Below are positions 1 to 7,611 of a stretch of 45,541 bases of DNA, piece after piece. Positions within the stretch are counted from its first letter, which is position 1. Each line of letters starts with the position of its first letter. The stretch comes from Oscillospiraceae bacterium (GTDB taxonomy: Bacteria > Bacillota > Clostridia > Oscillospirales > Oscillospiraceae). The stretch covers positions 1 through 45,541 of the forward strand of contig CACXMX010000014.1 in NCBI GenBank assembly GCA_902768805.1, read 5' to 3'. Both the position numbers and the translations under genes were made by a program. The notes beneath the pieces are model-generated. The model searched no databases and had not been told where the DNA came from. It saw only the letters and a list, made by a program, of their open reading frames with translations.

Positions 1-184
1 TCTTAACATCGATGCCGGAGACTGTTTTGGCCACGGCCGCGGCGTATTCCATGCTGCTTTTGTCGCCCACGACCAGCGGGCGGCAGCGCTCGTACACACT
101 CTTGTCGCTCAGCGCCTTGACGGTGATCTCCGGCCCATTGCCGAAGGGATCGCCCATGGAGATACCCAGGATCGGTTTGAACAT
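1..184 (-). CDS. PdxA-family 4-phosphate dehydrogenase, N-terminal part (cut by window edge)
   Basis: Only the first 61 residues lie in the window. They open with FKPILGISMGDPFGNGPEI, which matches the PdxA signature (MGDPAGIGPEI), with F and N at positions where classical PdxA usually has A and I. Start chosen at 184 because AAGGAGG lies just upstream on this strand. PdxA enzymes oxidise and decarboxylate 4-phosphorylated hydroxy acids with NAD. The vitamin B6 enzyme uses 4-phosphohydroxythreonine, while PdxA2 relatives use D-threonate or D-erythronate 4-phosphate and yield dihydroxyacetone phosphate. The DUF1537 kinase at the head of the same operon makes the PdxA2 role much more likely (inference from the established DUF1537-PdxA2 pairing). 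Confidence 0.85.
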   Translation of the reverse strand, partial: MFKPILGISMGDPFGNGPEITVKALSDKSVYERCRPLVVGDKSSMEYAAAVAKTVSGIDVK

Positions 185-242
185 TTCGTATCCTCCTTGA
201 TAAACAGCCGCCTCGGAGCGGCCCTTTTTGTATAAGCAGCTC

Positions 243-590
243 TCAGCGACGAAGAATATGGATGGCAAAGCCTCCGAATTCCCCGTCGAGGTAGATGTTT
301 TTCAGTTTTCCTTCCTCATCATACTGGGCGGTATCCTCCCTGAAGGAGAACCCTTTTTCCTTCAGCTCCGCCACAGCGGCTTCAAGATCCGTGGTGCCCA
401 TGGCAATGTGCCCCATGGTCCCCAGATACGGTGAGCGCATGCATTCGAAATAATCCCCGGCAAAGATGGATTTATTGCCGGCACGGACGTTGAGATTGAA
501 AGCGGCAGCCAGTAATTCCGCTGTCTTTTTCGCCTCTTCCTCGCTGTTTTGATTGATGCCGACATGCACAAGCTGAAATATGTTTTCCAT
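243..590 (-). CDS. VOC-fold protein resembling the C-terminal domain of clostridial KDPG aldolases
   Basis: A 115-residue protein starting at 590, preceded by GAGGAG; an upstream extension in frame has no ribosome-binding site and is rejected. The sequence (HVGINQNSEEEA near residue 8, GNKSIFAGDYFECM in the middle, GTMGHIAMGTTDLEAAV, GGFAIHI at the end) resembles the vicinal-oxygen-chelate domain that I recall as a C-terminal extension of some clostridial KDPG/KHG aldolases. Here it stands alone, with no aldolase domain. Its role is unknown; in the context of acid-sugar catabolism it may bind or isomerise a 2-keto-3-deoxy or oxo-acid phosphate intermediate (inference). It lies between the TRAP permease and the PdxA homologue in one operon. 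Confidence 0.75.
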   Translation of the reverse strand: MENIFQLVHVGINQNSEEEAKKTAELLAAAFNLNVRAGNKSIFAGDYFECMRSPYLGTMGHIAMGTTDLEAAVAELKEKGFSFREDTAQYDEEGKLKNIYLDGEFGGFAIHILRR

Positions 591-610
591 TATTTCTCCT
601 CTATAAATCG

Positions 611-641
611 GCGGGCTGCAGGATGATACCCTGCAGCCCGC
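611..641 (-). other. Intercistronic stem-loop between TRAP permease and VOC gene
   Basis: Arms 611-622 and 630-641 are perfect 12-bp complements around a 7-base loop. No U-run follows on the transcribed (minus) strand, so it is not a canonical terminator. It more likely stabilises the 3' end of the upstream mRNA or dampens expression of the last two genes (inference). Confidence 0.6.
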
Positions 642-652
642 AAAAGGCAGCC

Positions 653-2647
653 TCAGGGAGTGACCGGGGTCTGCTTCGTTTTGCGCCCGGACACGACGCA
701 CCAGGCGATAAGAGCAAAGCCCAGAACAATAGCGGCAATGTCAGACCATACCGCAGGAGCCAGGAACATGATCGCAGCCACAAAGAACAGCGCCCGTTCC
801 ACCATGGAGAGCGTCTTCTGCATGTAGCCCGCTACACTGCAGGCCAGGAAGAAGGTGGCGCAGGCGGTCATGGCGCATGCCAGAGCGATTTCCCAGGGGG
901 TGCCCAGCAGCAGCATAGCCGGGCGGAATACGAACAGGAAAGGCGCGATGAACGCCACAATGGCAAAGGAGAAGGCTTTCCACCCGGTCTTCCATGCGCT
1001 GGCGTTGGCAATGCCGGCAGCGGTGAAGGAGGCCAGACACACGGGAGGCGTGATCTGAGCGATGACGCCGAAGTAGAAAATGAACATGTTGGCGACCAGC
1101 GTCTGGACACCCAGCCCCATGATAGAAGAGCAGAACAGAGTGTTGGCGATCAGGTAAGCCGCCACCGTGGGCAGCGCCATGCCCAGAAGCAGACAGCCGA
1201 TAGCTGCCACTACCAGGGCCAGAAGGAGACTCTGACCGCCGGTCTGGCCGATGAGCTTGGCTATTTTGACGGCAATGCCGGAACGGACCACGATGCCGAT
1301 CATGATGCCGCAGGCGCCGGTGGGGATGGCTATGTTGGCGGACTGCCGTACGCCCTCGATCAGGGTGTTCAGGATCTTCTTCGGGGACGGACGGGTATCA
1401 CTGTGCACCATGCTCAGCACCAGGGCCAGCAGCGTGCAGTACAGCGCCGCGCGGGGCATGGACATACCGATGCAGATAAACACCACCAGCAGCACGATGG
1501 GCAGAAGTCGGTACAGCCGGGGCAGCACGGGATCTCCCACATATTTCTCGCCCTGGCCGATACCGTATTTTTTGGCCAGCAGATGTACCAGAACGAACAC
1601 GGCTCCGTAGTAGGCCATTGCCGGGATGATGGCAGTGGTCGCGATCTTGATATAGGGAACACCGATCATTTCCGCCATGATGAAGGCGCCGGTGCCCATG
1701 ATGGGGGGCATGATCTGACCGCCGGTAGACGCCACGGACTCAATGGCGCCGGCCTCCTCCGGCTTGTAACCTGCCTTTTTCATCAGGGGAATGGTGAATA
1801 CGCCGGTAGTGGAAACGTTTGCCTGAGCGGAGCCGGAAATCATGCCGATCAGTCCGGAGGAGAGTACAGCCGCTTTGGCCGGGCCGCCCACGGATTTGTC
1901 ACTGAGCTTCAGACCCATGTTGATCAGAACGTCTCCGCCGCCGCAGTTGGCAAAAAAGGCTCCGAAGATCATGAAATAGAACAGCGTATTCAGCGAGGCG
2001 GACAGAGGAGAACCGAAGATACCGTTTTGGCTATAGAGAAGAGTTTCACAGAACTGGGGGAAGGACATGCCCGCGAACCGGAAAAGGCCGGGAATGTACT
2101 GTCCGAACCAGGAATATGCCATAAAAAACGCCAGAACAAAGAACAGAGCCAGCGATACCACTCGGCGGACGGCTTCCATCATGATGGCGAGGAGCATGAC
2201 GGATACGATAATATCCTGGGTGGTCATCCTGTCTACGTTATAGATGCGCAGATTCAGCGCATTGGCCTGAGTGAGGAAGTGGTAGGCGATGAACACTATG
2301 CAGACCATAATAATGCCGTCGTAGATCCACCACAGGTTCTTAAACTTGCTTTCCTGATTTTTGCACTTTTCCGCCATGGGGTTGAACAAAACGACTACCA
2401 TCAGGGCAAAGCAAAGGTGGAGCGGCAGCTGCGCCCATGGCTGCATGGGCTTCACAAGCTTGATGTAGAGCTGAAACGCCGTCATGGCGACAGAAAGGAG
2501 CGCCAAAGCCCAGTATCTCCACTTGGGCATCTTCTTCAGAAGCCGGGCAACCTTTGAATCCTCGTCTTCTTCTTTGGCTAACTCGGCAGCCCGTTCGTCC
2601 ATGGTCTTGGACCCGGCCGCTTTATCTTTTTTATCAATAGTACTCAT
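653..2647 (-). CDS. TRAP transporter fused permease (DctQ-DctM, TAXI type)
   Basis: 664 residues. A charged cytoplasmic N-terminus (about 1-45) is followed by many hydrophobic segments. The first few form the small DctQ-like subunit and the rest the large DctM subunit, with the glycine-rich stretches typical of DctM (GLIGMISGSAQANVSTTG, GGQIMPPIMGTGAFIMAE, LLGMALPTVAAYL). Fused QM permeases of this size usually pair with TAXI binding proteins, and the gene just upstream in the operon is one. It takes up an organic acid using a sodium or proton gradient; the substrate is not visible from sequence, but the neighbours suggest a short-chain sugar acid. Start at 2647 has GGGAGG upstream. Length is normal and the frame intact. 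Confidence 0.92.
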   Translation of the reverse strand: MSTIDKKDKAAGSKTMDERAAELAKEEDEDSKVARLLKKMPKWRYWALALLSVAMTAFQLYIKLVKPMQPWAQLPLHLCFALMVVVLFNPMAEKCKNQESKFKNLWWIYDGIIMVCIVFIAYHFLTQANALNLRIYNVDRMTTQDIIVSVMLLAIMMEAVRRVVSLALFFVLAFFMAYSWFGQYIPGLFRFAGMSFPQFCETLLYSQNGIFGSPLSASLNTLFYFMIFGAFFANCGGGDVLINMGLKLSDKSVGGPAKAAVLSSGLIGMISGSAQANVSTTGVFTIPLMKKAGYKPEEAGAIESVASTGGQIMPPIMGTGAFIMAEMIGVPYIKIATTAIIPAMAYYGAVFVLVHLLAKKYGIGQGEKYVGDPVLPRLYRLLPIVLLVVFICIGMSMPRAALYCTLLALVLSMVHSDTRPSPKKILNTLIEGVRQSANIAIPTGACGIMIGIVVRSGIAVKIAKLIGQTGGQSLLLALVVAAIGCLLLGMALPTVAAYLIANTLFCSSIMGLGVQTLVANMFIFYFGVIAQITPPVCLASFTAAGIANASAWKTGWKAFSFAIVAFIAPFLFVFRPAMLLLGTPWEIALACAMTACATFFLACSVAGYMQKTLSMVERALFFVAAIMFLAPAVWSDIAAIVLGFALIAWCVVSGRKTKQTPVTP

Positions 2648-2663
2648 AAAAACCTCCCGGAAA

Positions 2664-2691
2664 GGAGACAGATCCTGCCGGATCTGCCTCC
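2664..2691 (-). other. Intercistronic stem-loop after TAXI binding-protein gene
   Basis: Arms 2664-2675 and 2680-2691 form a 12-bp stem (one G-U pair in RNA) with a four-base loop. It sits between the binding-protein stop (2727) and the permease ribosome-binding site. Such hairpins commonly let the binding protein be made in excess over the permease by protecting or partly terminating the mRNA (inference). Confidence 0.6.
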
Positions 2692-2726
2692 TCTTCTGTT
2701 AAATGGAGTTTCTGACGGGAGCCGGA

Positions 2727-3836
2727 TCAGGCGATCAGGCCGGCCTCCTTGTAGTAGCGGAGAGCGCCGGGATGGAAGTCGACGCCGCCGACCAGCTCGG
2801 GATCCGCGCTGCCTTCCACAGTCCAGCAGCTCAGAGCCGGGTAGACCTGCAGAATGGCGTCGTGGTTCTCGATGAGGGTCTTGGTGATCATATAGACGAC
2901 GTTCTCGTCCAGATCCTCACGGCAGAAGATGCCGTCGGGGCTGCCGGGGAGAATCAGCTCTGCGGTCTGGCCCTTGAAGGAGTTAGCGGGCACGCTCACG
3001 CGGGCAAAGCCCTTCTCGGTCACAAACCAGTCGATCAGCTTGTCGCCCCACTGCAGGAAGGTCACGTCGCAGGTGTTGGCGATCTCGTTCATGGTGGAGG
3101 AAGCGGAGGAGGTGTGGTCGATGTAGAAGTCGATCTGTCCGTCCTGGATGGCCGCCTTGTTGGCGTCGCCGCCCTGGTTGGTGATCCCGCCGCCCCAGCT
3201 CTTGAGCTCCTCTTCGGTCACGCCGAAGTACTCAAGCAGCTTGTAGGCGCCTTCCGCGTCCATAGAGCCCACGGGGGAGCAGCCGATGCGCAGAGGCAGC
3301 TTCTGCTCGAAGATCTCCTCGATGGTGGAGACGTTGTATTTCTGGAGGAAGTCGTTGCGGATGCAGTTGATGTAGCAGGAAGCGGTCAGGCCGCCGAGAA
3401 TGGCCTTATAGCCGCCGGTGGGCTCTTTGCCCAGGGTGCCGGTCTCCATGGCCCACTTGGCCGGAGCGCCGTTGATGAAGGCCAGGTCCACGCCGCTGCC
3501 GGCGAACAGATAGGGGGCGCCCATGCCGCCGGGGTTGGTGGGCTGAACGTCGATCAGGCCGAAGCCGCCGTCCTGCTCGAGATGCTTGGCCAGCTCTACA
3601 ATGTAGTTGTAGGAGGCGGAGCCGACAGCATCGGAGGAGAACACCAGCGTCGTGCCGGAGAAGTCGGCCGGTTCCGCGGCCGCAGGGGCGGGAGCCGCCG
3701 CTTCGGTGCCTGCGGGAGCGGCATCGGCAGCCGGAGCAGCCTCCGCGGGAGCGGAACTCTCCGAAGACGAACCGCCGCAGGCTGCCAGACCGATGACCAT
3801 CACGATGGCCAGGATCAGTGCCAGGGTCTTTTTCAT
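2727..3836 (-). CDS. TAXI-family TRAP transporter solute-binding lipoprotein
   Basis: 369 residues with a lipoprotein signal (MKKTLALILAIVMVIGLAAC, lipidated Cys20). A low-complexity Ala/Ser/Glu/Pro linker of about 35 residues follows, then the TAXI binding fold (TLVFSSDAVGSASYNYI, YLFAGSGVDLAFINGAP). It is anchored outside the membrane and hands substrate to the fused permease encoded next. The residues that would give substrate identity cannot be assigned by eye. Start at 3836 has AAGGAAAG upstream. It lies 87 bp downstream of the broken DapA-like gene in the same direction. Confidence 0.92.
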   Translation of the reverse strand: MKKTLALILAIVMVIGLAACGGSSSESSAPAEAAPAADAAPAGTEAAAPAPAAAEPADFSGTTLVFSSDAVGSASYNYIVELAKHLEQDGGFGLIDVQPTNPGGMGAPYLFAGSGVDLAFINGAPAKWAMETGTLGKEPTGGYKAILGGLTASCYINCIRNDFLQKYNVSTIEEIFEQKLPLRIGCSPVGSMDAEGAYKLLEYFGVTEEELKSWGGGITNQGGDANKAAIQDGQIDFYIDHTSSASSTMNEIANTCDVTFLQWGDKLIDWFVTEKGFARVSVPANSFKGQTAELILPGSPDGIFCREDLDENVVYMITKTLIENHDAILQVYPALSCWTVEGSADPELVGGVDFHPGALRYYKEAGLIA

Positions 3837-3923
3837 GTTTCATCTTTCCTTTCTGATAATCTGCTGTTTTCTATTTCTTTTCCGGGTGTCCCGGTGAAAG
3901 ACGGAAATGAAGGGCTCGATCGA

Positions 3924-4806
3924 TCAGCAAAGTCCCTTTTCTTCGTTTTCGCGGAGCACGGCCTTGAGTTCCTCAATGCCCTCTTCGCACAGATAGTTGA
4001 AGGGCCTGCGGCAGTCGCCGACGGGATAGCCCATCAGGGCCACAGCCTTCTTGATGATCGTGTTCGGGTTGCCGAGCTTGATCACGTCGCCCAGGGACAT
4101 CACGCTGTCCTGCCAGTGCTGCGCGCCCTCAAGGTCGCCCGCCGCGAAGCAGTTGTAGATGCTGGCCATCGTGTGGGGATAGATGTTCGCGCGTCCCGCG
4201 ATGCCGCCGGCGCCGCCCGCCATCAGGCATTTCCGCCGGCCTTCAGGCACTTGAGGATGTTGCCGTCGTTGCCGGCCAGGACCGCAAAGTTTTTGCCCAC
4301 GTCGCGGGTGCGCTCGATATAGGCCATCAGGTTCTCCAGATCGCCGCTGGAGTCCTTGGCGCCGACGATCACGTCCACATCGCGGGCCAGCTGTTCCACG
4401 GTCTCGGGCAGGATCTTGTTCCCGGTGCGCGGAGGAATGTTGTAGAGGATGATGGGGATGCTTACGTGCTTTGCCACCTCGACGTAATGATCGTAGAGCT
4501 CCTTCTGGCTGGCCAGCGCGAAGCTGGGAGTGATGATCGAAAGCGCGTCGGCGCCCAGCTCCTCTGCCCGCTTGCTCATATATACGGTGTCGCGGGTGGA
4601 GATGCAGCCGGAGCCCGCGTAGACGGGAACGCGGCCTTTCACCTGGTCAACGGCGGCCTCAAGCAGCTCTTCCTTCTCCTTCAGGCTCAGAATATAGCCC
4701 TCGCCGTTGGTGCCGAAGGGGAAAATGCCGTGCACGCCGCCGGCGATCTGACGCTCGATCTGGTTGCGGAATTGACGATAATGCCTTTGATAGCCAGCTC
4801 TTTCAT
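3924..4806 (-). pseudogene. DapA/NanA-family class I aldolase, disrupted by two lesions
   Basis: A DHDPS-family (beta/alpha)8 aldolase is recognisable across two frames: FGTNGEGY (substrate loop), YNIPPRTG (catalytic Tyr region), IVGAKDSSGD (Schiff-base Lys) and a C-terminal half ending EEKGLC. It cannot be read through. First, the natural start at 4806 (AAGGAGGCAG upstream) gives MKELAIKGIIV and then drops directly, out of frame, into FRNQIERQIAGG near 4771. About 16 residues that carry the conserved TP motif region are missing, roughly 50 bp. Second, near 4210-4249 a 20-bp imperfect tandem duplication shifts the frame; removing one copy restores GNILKCLMAGGAGGIAG. Relatives cleave or form 2-keto-3-deoxy acids. 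An assembly error is possible. Confidence 0.85.
4210..4249 (-). repeat. 20-bp imperfect tandem duplication that shifts the dapA-like frame
   Basis: Two adjacent 20-base units, 4210-4229 and 4230-4249, agree at 15 of 20 positions (each begins TGCCTGA on the minus strand). Because 20 is not a multiple of three, the second copy puts the 3' third of the gene out of frame. Deleting one unit gives a clean in-frame family match. Confidence 0.8.
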
Positions 4807-4841
4807 TTAACTGCCTCCTTATGAGATCGGGTAACGGACGC

Positions 4842-5999
4842 TCAGAGGATCTGTTTGTAGATATTGCGGGCATCCTCAGCGGTGACTTCGCGCATATTGT
4901 TCACGAGCAGCCGGGTCACCTGCATGCCGGCCTCCACCAGGGATTCCAGATCGTCGGGGGAGACGTTGAACTCTTTCAGGCTGGTGGGGATGTCCAGATG
5001 CTTCACGATCTCGCCCATGCGGCGGACGACCCAGGCGCTCTTCTCCTCAACGGTGGTGCAGGTCTTCTCACCGTGGACCACACGGTCATAAGCGACGGCC
5101 AGACGGTCGCGGATGGCGGGCTCATTGAACTCCATTACCGGCACGAGCAGGATCGCGTTGGATACGCCGTGGGCGATGTGGTACTTGCCGCCGAGGGGAT
5201 AGCTCAGCGCGTGAACGGCCGTGGTGCCCGAGCAGGCGATGGCGGCTCCGCCGTAGAAGGCGGCGATCTGCATTTTGTTCTTGGCGTCCATGGCGGTGGG
5301 ATCGTCGCAGGCCCGCTCAATGTTGTTGATGATCAGGTCAAAGGCCTCCAGGGCGAAGGTATCGCTGAAGGGATTGGCCTTATTGCTGGTGAAGCACTCA
5401 ATGGCATGGGCCATGGCGTCAATGCCGGTGGCGGCGCCGATGCTGCGGGGCAGATTGCGGATCATCTCCGCGTCCAGGATCACATAGTCGGGGATCATGC
5501 TGGGGTTTACGATCCCGATCTTGAGCTCTTTCTCGGGTACGCCCACGATGGCGTTCTGGGTGGCCTCGGACCCGGTGCCGGCAGTGGTGGGAACCAGGCA
5601 GGTCGGAACGGTCTTCACGGCCAGAAGAGGATCGTCCAGCAGGTCCTTGATGGTGTATTTGTCGGTGACGAGAAGGCTGGCAAGCTTGGCCGTGTCCATG
5701 GCGCTGCCTCCGCCGACAGCCACGATGAAGTCGGCGCCGCTCACGCGGAACTCATCCACCAGCTTCTGGGCCTGCATATAGGTGGGCTCGGCGGGGAGAT
5801 CGGAGAAAACGACGACTTCCTTGCCGGCCTCTTTGATCTTCGCTATGGGAAGGTCCACCAGTCCGCTGGCCAGGAGCCCGCGATCGGTGAAAACGGCAAC
5901 CTTTGTGGCGCCGCTGACGACGGTTTTCAGGTTTTCCAGCGAGTTGACGCCGCTGTAGACGGAGCGGGGCATGTTCATAACGTACTTTTCCAGGGACAT
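4842..5999 (-). CDS. Iron-containing (group III) alcohol dehydrogenase
   Basis: 385 residues, the usual length. NAD-binding motif GGGSAMDTAK near residue 97, PTTAGTGSEAT near 139, and the metal-binding set GIDAMAHAIE, TAVHALSYPLGG and YHIAHG, which supply the Asp and three His ligands. Group III enzymes reduce or oxidise short-chain alcohols, aldehydes or hydroxy acids. In this operon it could oxidise the imported hydroxy acid or reduce an aldehyde released by the aldolase (inference). Start at 5999 with GGAGG 11 nt upstream; 36 bp separate it from the kinase gene before it and 35 bp from the DapA-like gene after it. No lesions seen. Confidence 0.92.
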   Translation of the reverse strand: MSLEKYVMNMPRSVYSGVNSLENLKTVVSGATKVAVFTDRGLLASGLVDLPIAKIKEAGKEVVVFSDLPAEPTYMQAQKLVDEFRVSGADFIVAVGGGSAMDTAKLASLLVTDKYTIKDLLDDPLLAVKTVPTCLVPTTAGTGSEATQNAIVGVPEKELKIGIVNPSMIPDYVILDAEMIRNLPRSIGAATGIDAMAHAIECFTSNKANPFSDTFALEAFDLIINNIERACDDPTAMDAKNKMQIAAFYGGAAIACSGTTAVHALSYPLGGKYHIAHGVSNAILLVPVMEFNEPAIRDRLAVAYDRVVHGEKTCTTVEEKSAWVVRRMGEIVKHLDIPTSLKEFNVSPDDLESLVEAGMQVTRLLVNNMREVTAEDARNIYKQIL

Positions 6000-6035
6000 G
6001 ATGACATAACCTCCAGATATGGTTTTTAATTCGAT

Positions 6036-7238
6036 TTACAGTCTTGTGAGCAGATCTTCAGAGCCGAATCCTCCGGACTTGGACATGATGCGGCGGGTCT
6101 CTCCCGCGTATTCGAGCTCAAAAAGCACCACGCCGCGGTCCGGCTCACACAAGGGCGTGACCGATGCGCAGTCCAGCTCGTCCATCAGCGCCAGCAGTGT
6201 GTCGCCGCCGATGATCAGGATCCGCCGGTGAACGCCGCAGTTCATAAGCTCCTTGATCAGCCTGCCCAGCCTCTGCGAGATCCGCTGCCGGCGTTCCTCC
6301 AGCTCCTCCGGGGAGATGTTGGCCGAGGCCTCTTCCGCGGTGGTGAAGGTGTCCAGCATCAGAGGAAGGGGAGCGGCGCATTTCTCGGCAATGGTTCCAA
6401 GGATCGGATCGTCGCCCTCTCCGAGCAGAAACTCCATCGGCAGATGGATACGCCCGAAACCCCGGCTTTCGGCATAATCGAGCTGACGGGCGGATACGCC
6501 GTTGACGCTGCCGCAGACTACCAGCAGAGGGCCGCGCTCATCCCGCTTATCCGAGACGGAGGACGTATCGGACAGCTCGCGTGCCAAGGCCTGCGCAAGC
6601 CCGGCGCAGCCGGCCAGAAGATGGGTCTGCCCTTCGGAGAGGACCCGTGACACGGTCCGGCGCATATCCTCGGGGGTCTCCGCATCGTAGATCCGGATGA
6701 CAGGGCCGTCGCTGTCCCGGAGGGCGGATCCCGCCTTTTCCCGGGAGATCACCCGGGTCGGAACGGAACACTGACGGCTCAGAAGAACGGAAATATCGTC
6801 GTCGAGCACCGGCTCGAAGGGATCGCTTCCGAAAACGCTTTTGCTTACCGGCACGCCGTCGATATACTGCACGCCGCCGCGGGTGACGCGGCGCATTTCC
6901 GGCAGAGCGGGAAGAAACGCGAGCGTGCTCTCTCCTGTGCCGTCAAGAAATGCCTGAAGCTCGGCGCCGATGTTTCCTCTCAGCCCGGAGTCGGTTTTTT
7001 TCATGAGAAGCGGGAAACGATCCCGATTCGTTTCCACGATGGAGCGGATCGCCCGATAGGCTTCCTCGCCGGACAGATGCCGCGTATCGGCGCACAGCAC
7101 TGCCACATCGGACGAGGTATCGGCAAGACAGCTCTCGCAGCGGGTGGAGACAGCGGTTTTCAGACCCGCCTCGGCGAATTTCACGCCGGTATCCAGCGCG
7201 CCGGTCAGATCGTCGGCGATGATCAGCAGTTTCGGCAT
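6036..7238 (-). CDS. DUF1537 four-carbon acid sugar kinase
   Basis: 400 residues from the start at 7238 (AGGAGA upstream); a longer in-frame upstream extension lacks a ribosome-binding site. Family hallmarks: IADDLTGALDTG at the N-terminus (substrate domain), KKTDSGLRGNIG near 90, LVVCGSVNG near 238, and the C-terminal nucleotide-binding motifs IIGGDTLLAL and SKSGGFGSEDLL. This family (OtnK, DtnK, DenK) phosphorylates threonate, erythronate or 3-oxo-tetronate at C4 with ATP. With the PdxA-type dehydrogenase at the end of the operon this gives a kinase-plus-oxidative-decarboxylation route to dihydroxyacetone phosphate. The exact stereoisomer cannot be told. First gene of the operon, driven by the promoter at 7302-7330. 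Confidence 0.93.
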   Translation of the reverse strand: MPKLLIIADDLTGALDTGVKFAEAGLKTAVSTRCESCLADTSSDVAVLCADTRHLSGEEAYRAIRSIVETNRDRFPLLMKKTDSGLRGNIGAELQAFLDGTGESTLAFLPALPEMRRVTRGGVQYIDGVPVSKSVFGSDPFEPVLDDDISVLLSRQCSVPTRVISREKAGSALRDSDGPVIRIYDAETPEDMRRTVSRVLSEGQTHLLAGCAGLAQALARELSDTSSVSDKRDERGPLLVVCGSVNGVSARQLDYAESRGFGRIHLPMEFLLGEGDDPILGTIAEKCAAPLPLMLDTFTTAEEASANISPEELEERRQRISQRLGRLIKELMNCGVHRRILIIGGDTLLALMDELDCASVTPLCEPDRGVVLFELEYAGETRRIMSKSGGFGSEDLLTRL

Positions 7239-7301
7239 ACGCGCGTCTCCTTTCCCGTGTATCCCGGAAATGTATAAGAAAGACTTTTCCGAGTTAAGTT
7301 C

Positions 7302-7330
7302 ATTATATCGGTTCTGTTTTTGATACAAAA
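7302..7330 (-). promoter_or_regulatory. Promoter of the acid-sugar operon
   Basis: On the minus strand a perfect -10 TATAAT (7302-7307) is spaced 17 bp from a weak -35 TTTTGT (7325-7330). The leader to the kinase start is about 58 nt. A weak -35 fits an activator-dependent promoter. Confidence 0.65.
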
Positions 7331-7348
7331 GGAGCCGGACCCCGGCGA

Positions 7349-7367
7349 TTGTTTAAATTTCGAACAA
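7349..7367. promoter_or_regulatory. Candidate operator in the kinase/regulator intergenic region
   Basis: The 19-bp imperfect palindrome TTGTTTAAATTTCGAACAA is centred about 62 bp upstream of the predicted operon start point, just beyond the -35. Seven of nine arm positions pair. It is AT-rich in a GC-rich genome, and its position suits a class I activator site. The rest of the 373-bp gap (7239-7611) shows a second weaker palindrome around 7537-7554 near the regulator start, and no gene. Confidence 0.45.
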
Positions 7368-7611
7368 CTTAAATAGATGAGCGTTTAAAAATGAAACATA
7401 CGCCGATTCTTCCCGCTTCTCTTTAGTGATAATTTACAAATCCCCCACGGAAGCCCGGCAAAAGGCGGACAAGGGCAGGCTAACCGTTTTCTCTGGAAAC
7501 GATCCGTTACGACGATAGAGATGACTGTTGTTATTTTGAACACTTTTGTTGAATCGGGTCACTGTTGGTGGTATGCTTGAGCCGAAGACATCACGAAACG
7601 AGGGAGCGACC

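Noticed and set aside
4210-4260. Programmed ribosomal frameshift in the dapA-like gene
   Set aside because: No slippery heptamer at the junction, a duplication explains the shift, and a second independent lesion exists at the N-terminus.
7239-7611. Sigma-54 promoter for the acid-sugar operon
   Set aside because: No GG-N10-GC element was found at a suitable distance on either strand. A sigma-70 type -10 with 17-bp spacing is present, and the regulator lacks the sigma-54 contact motif.
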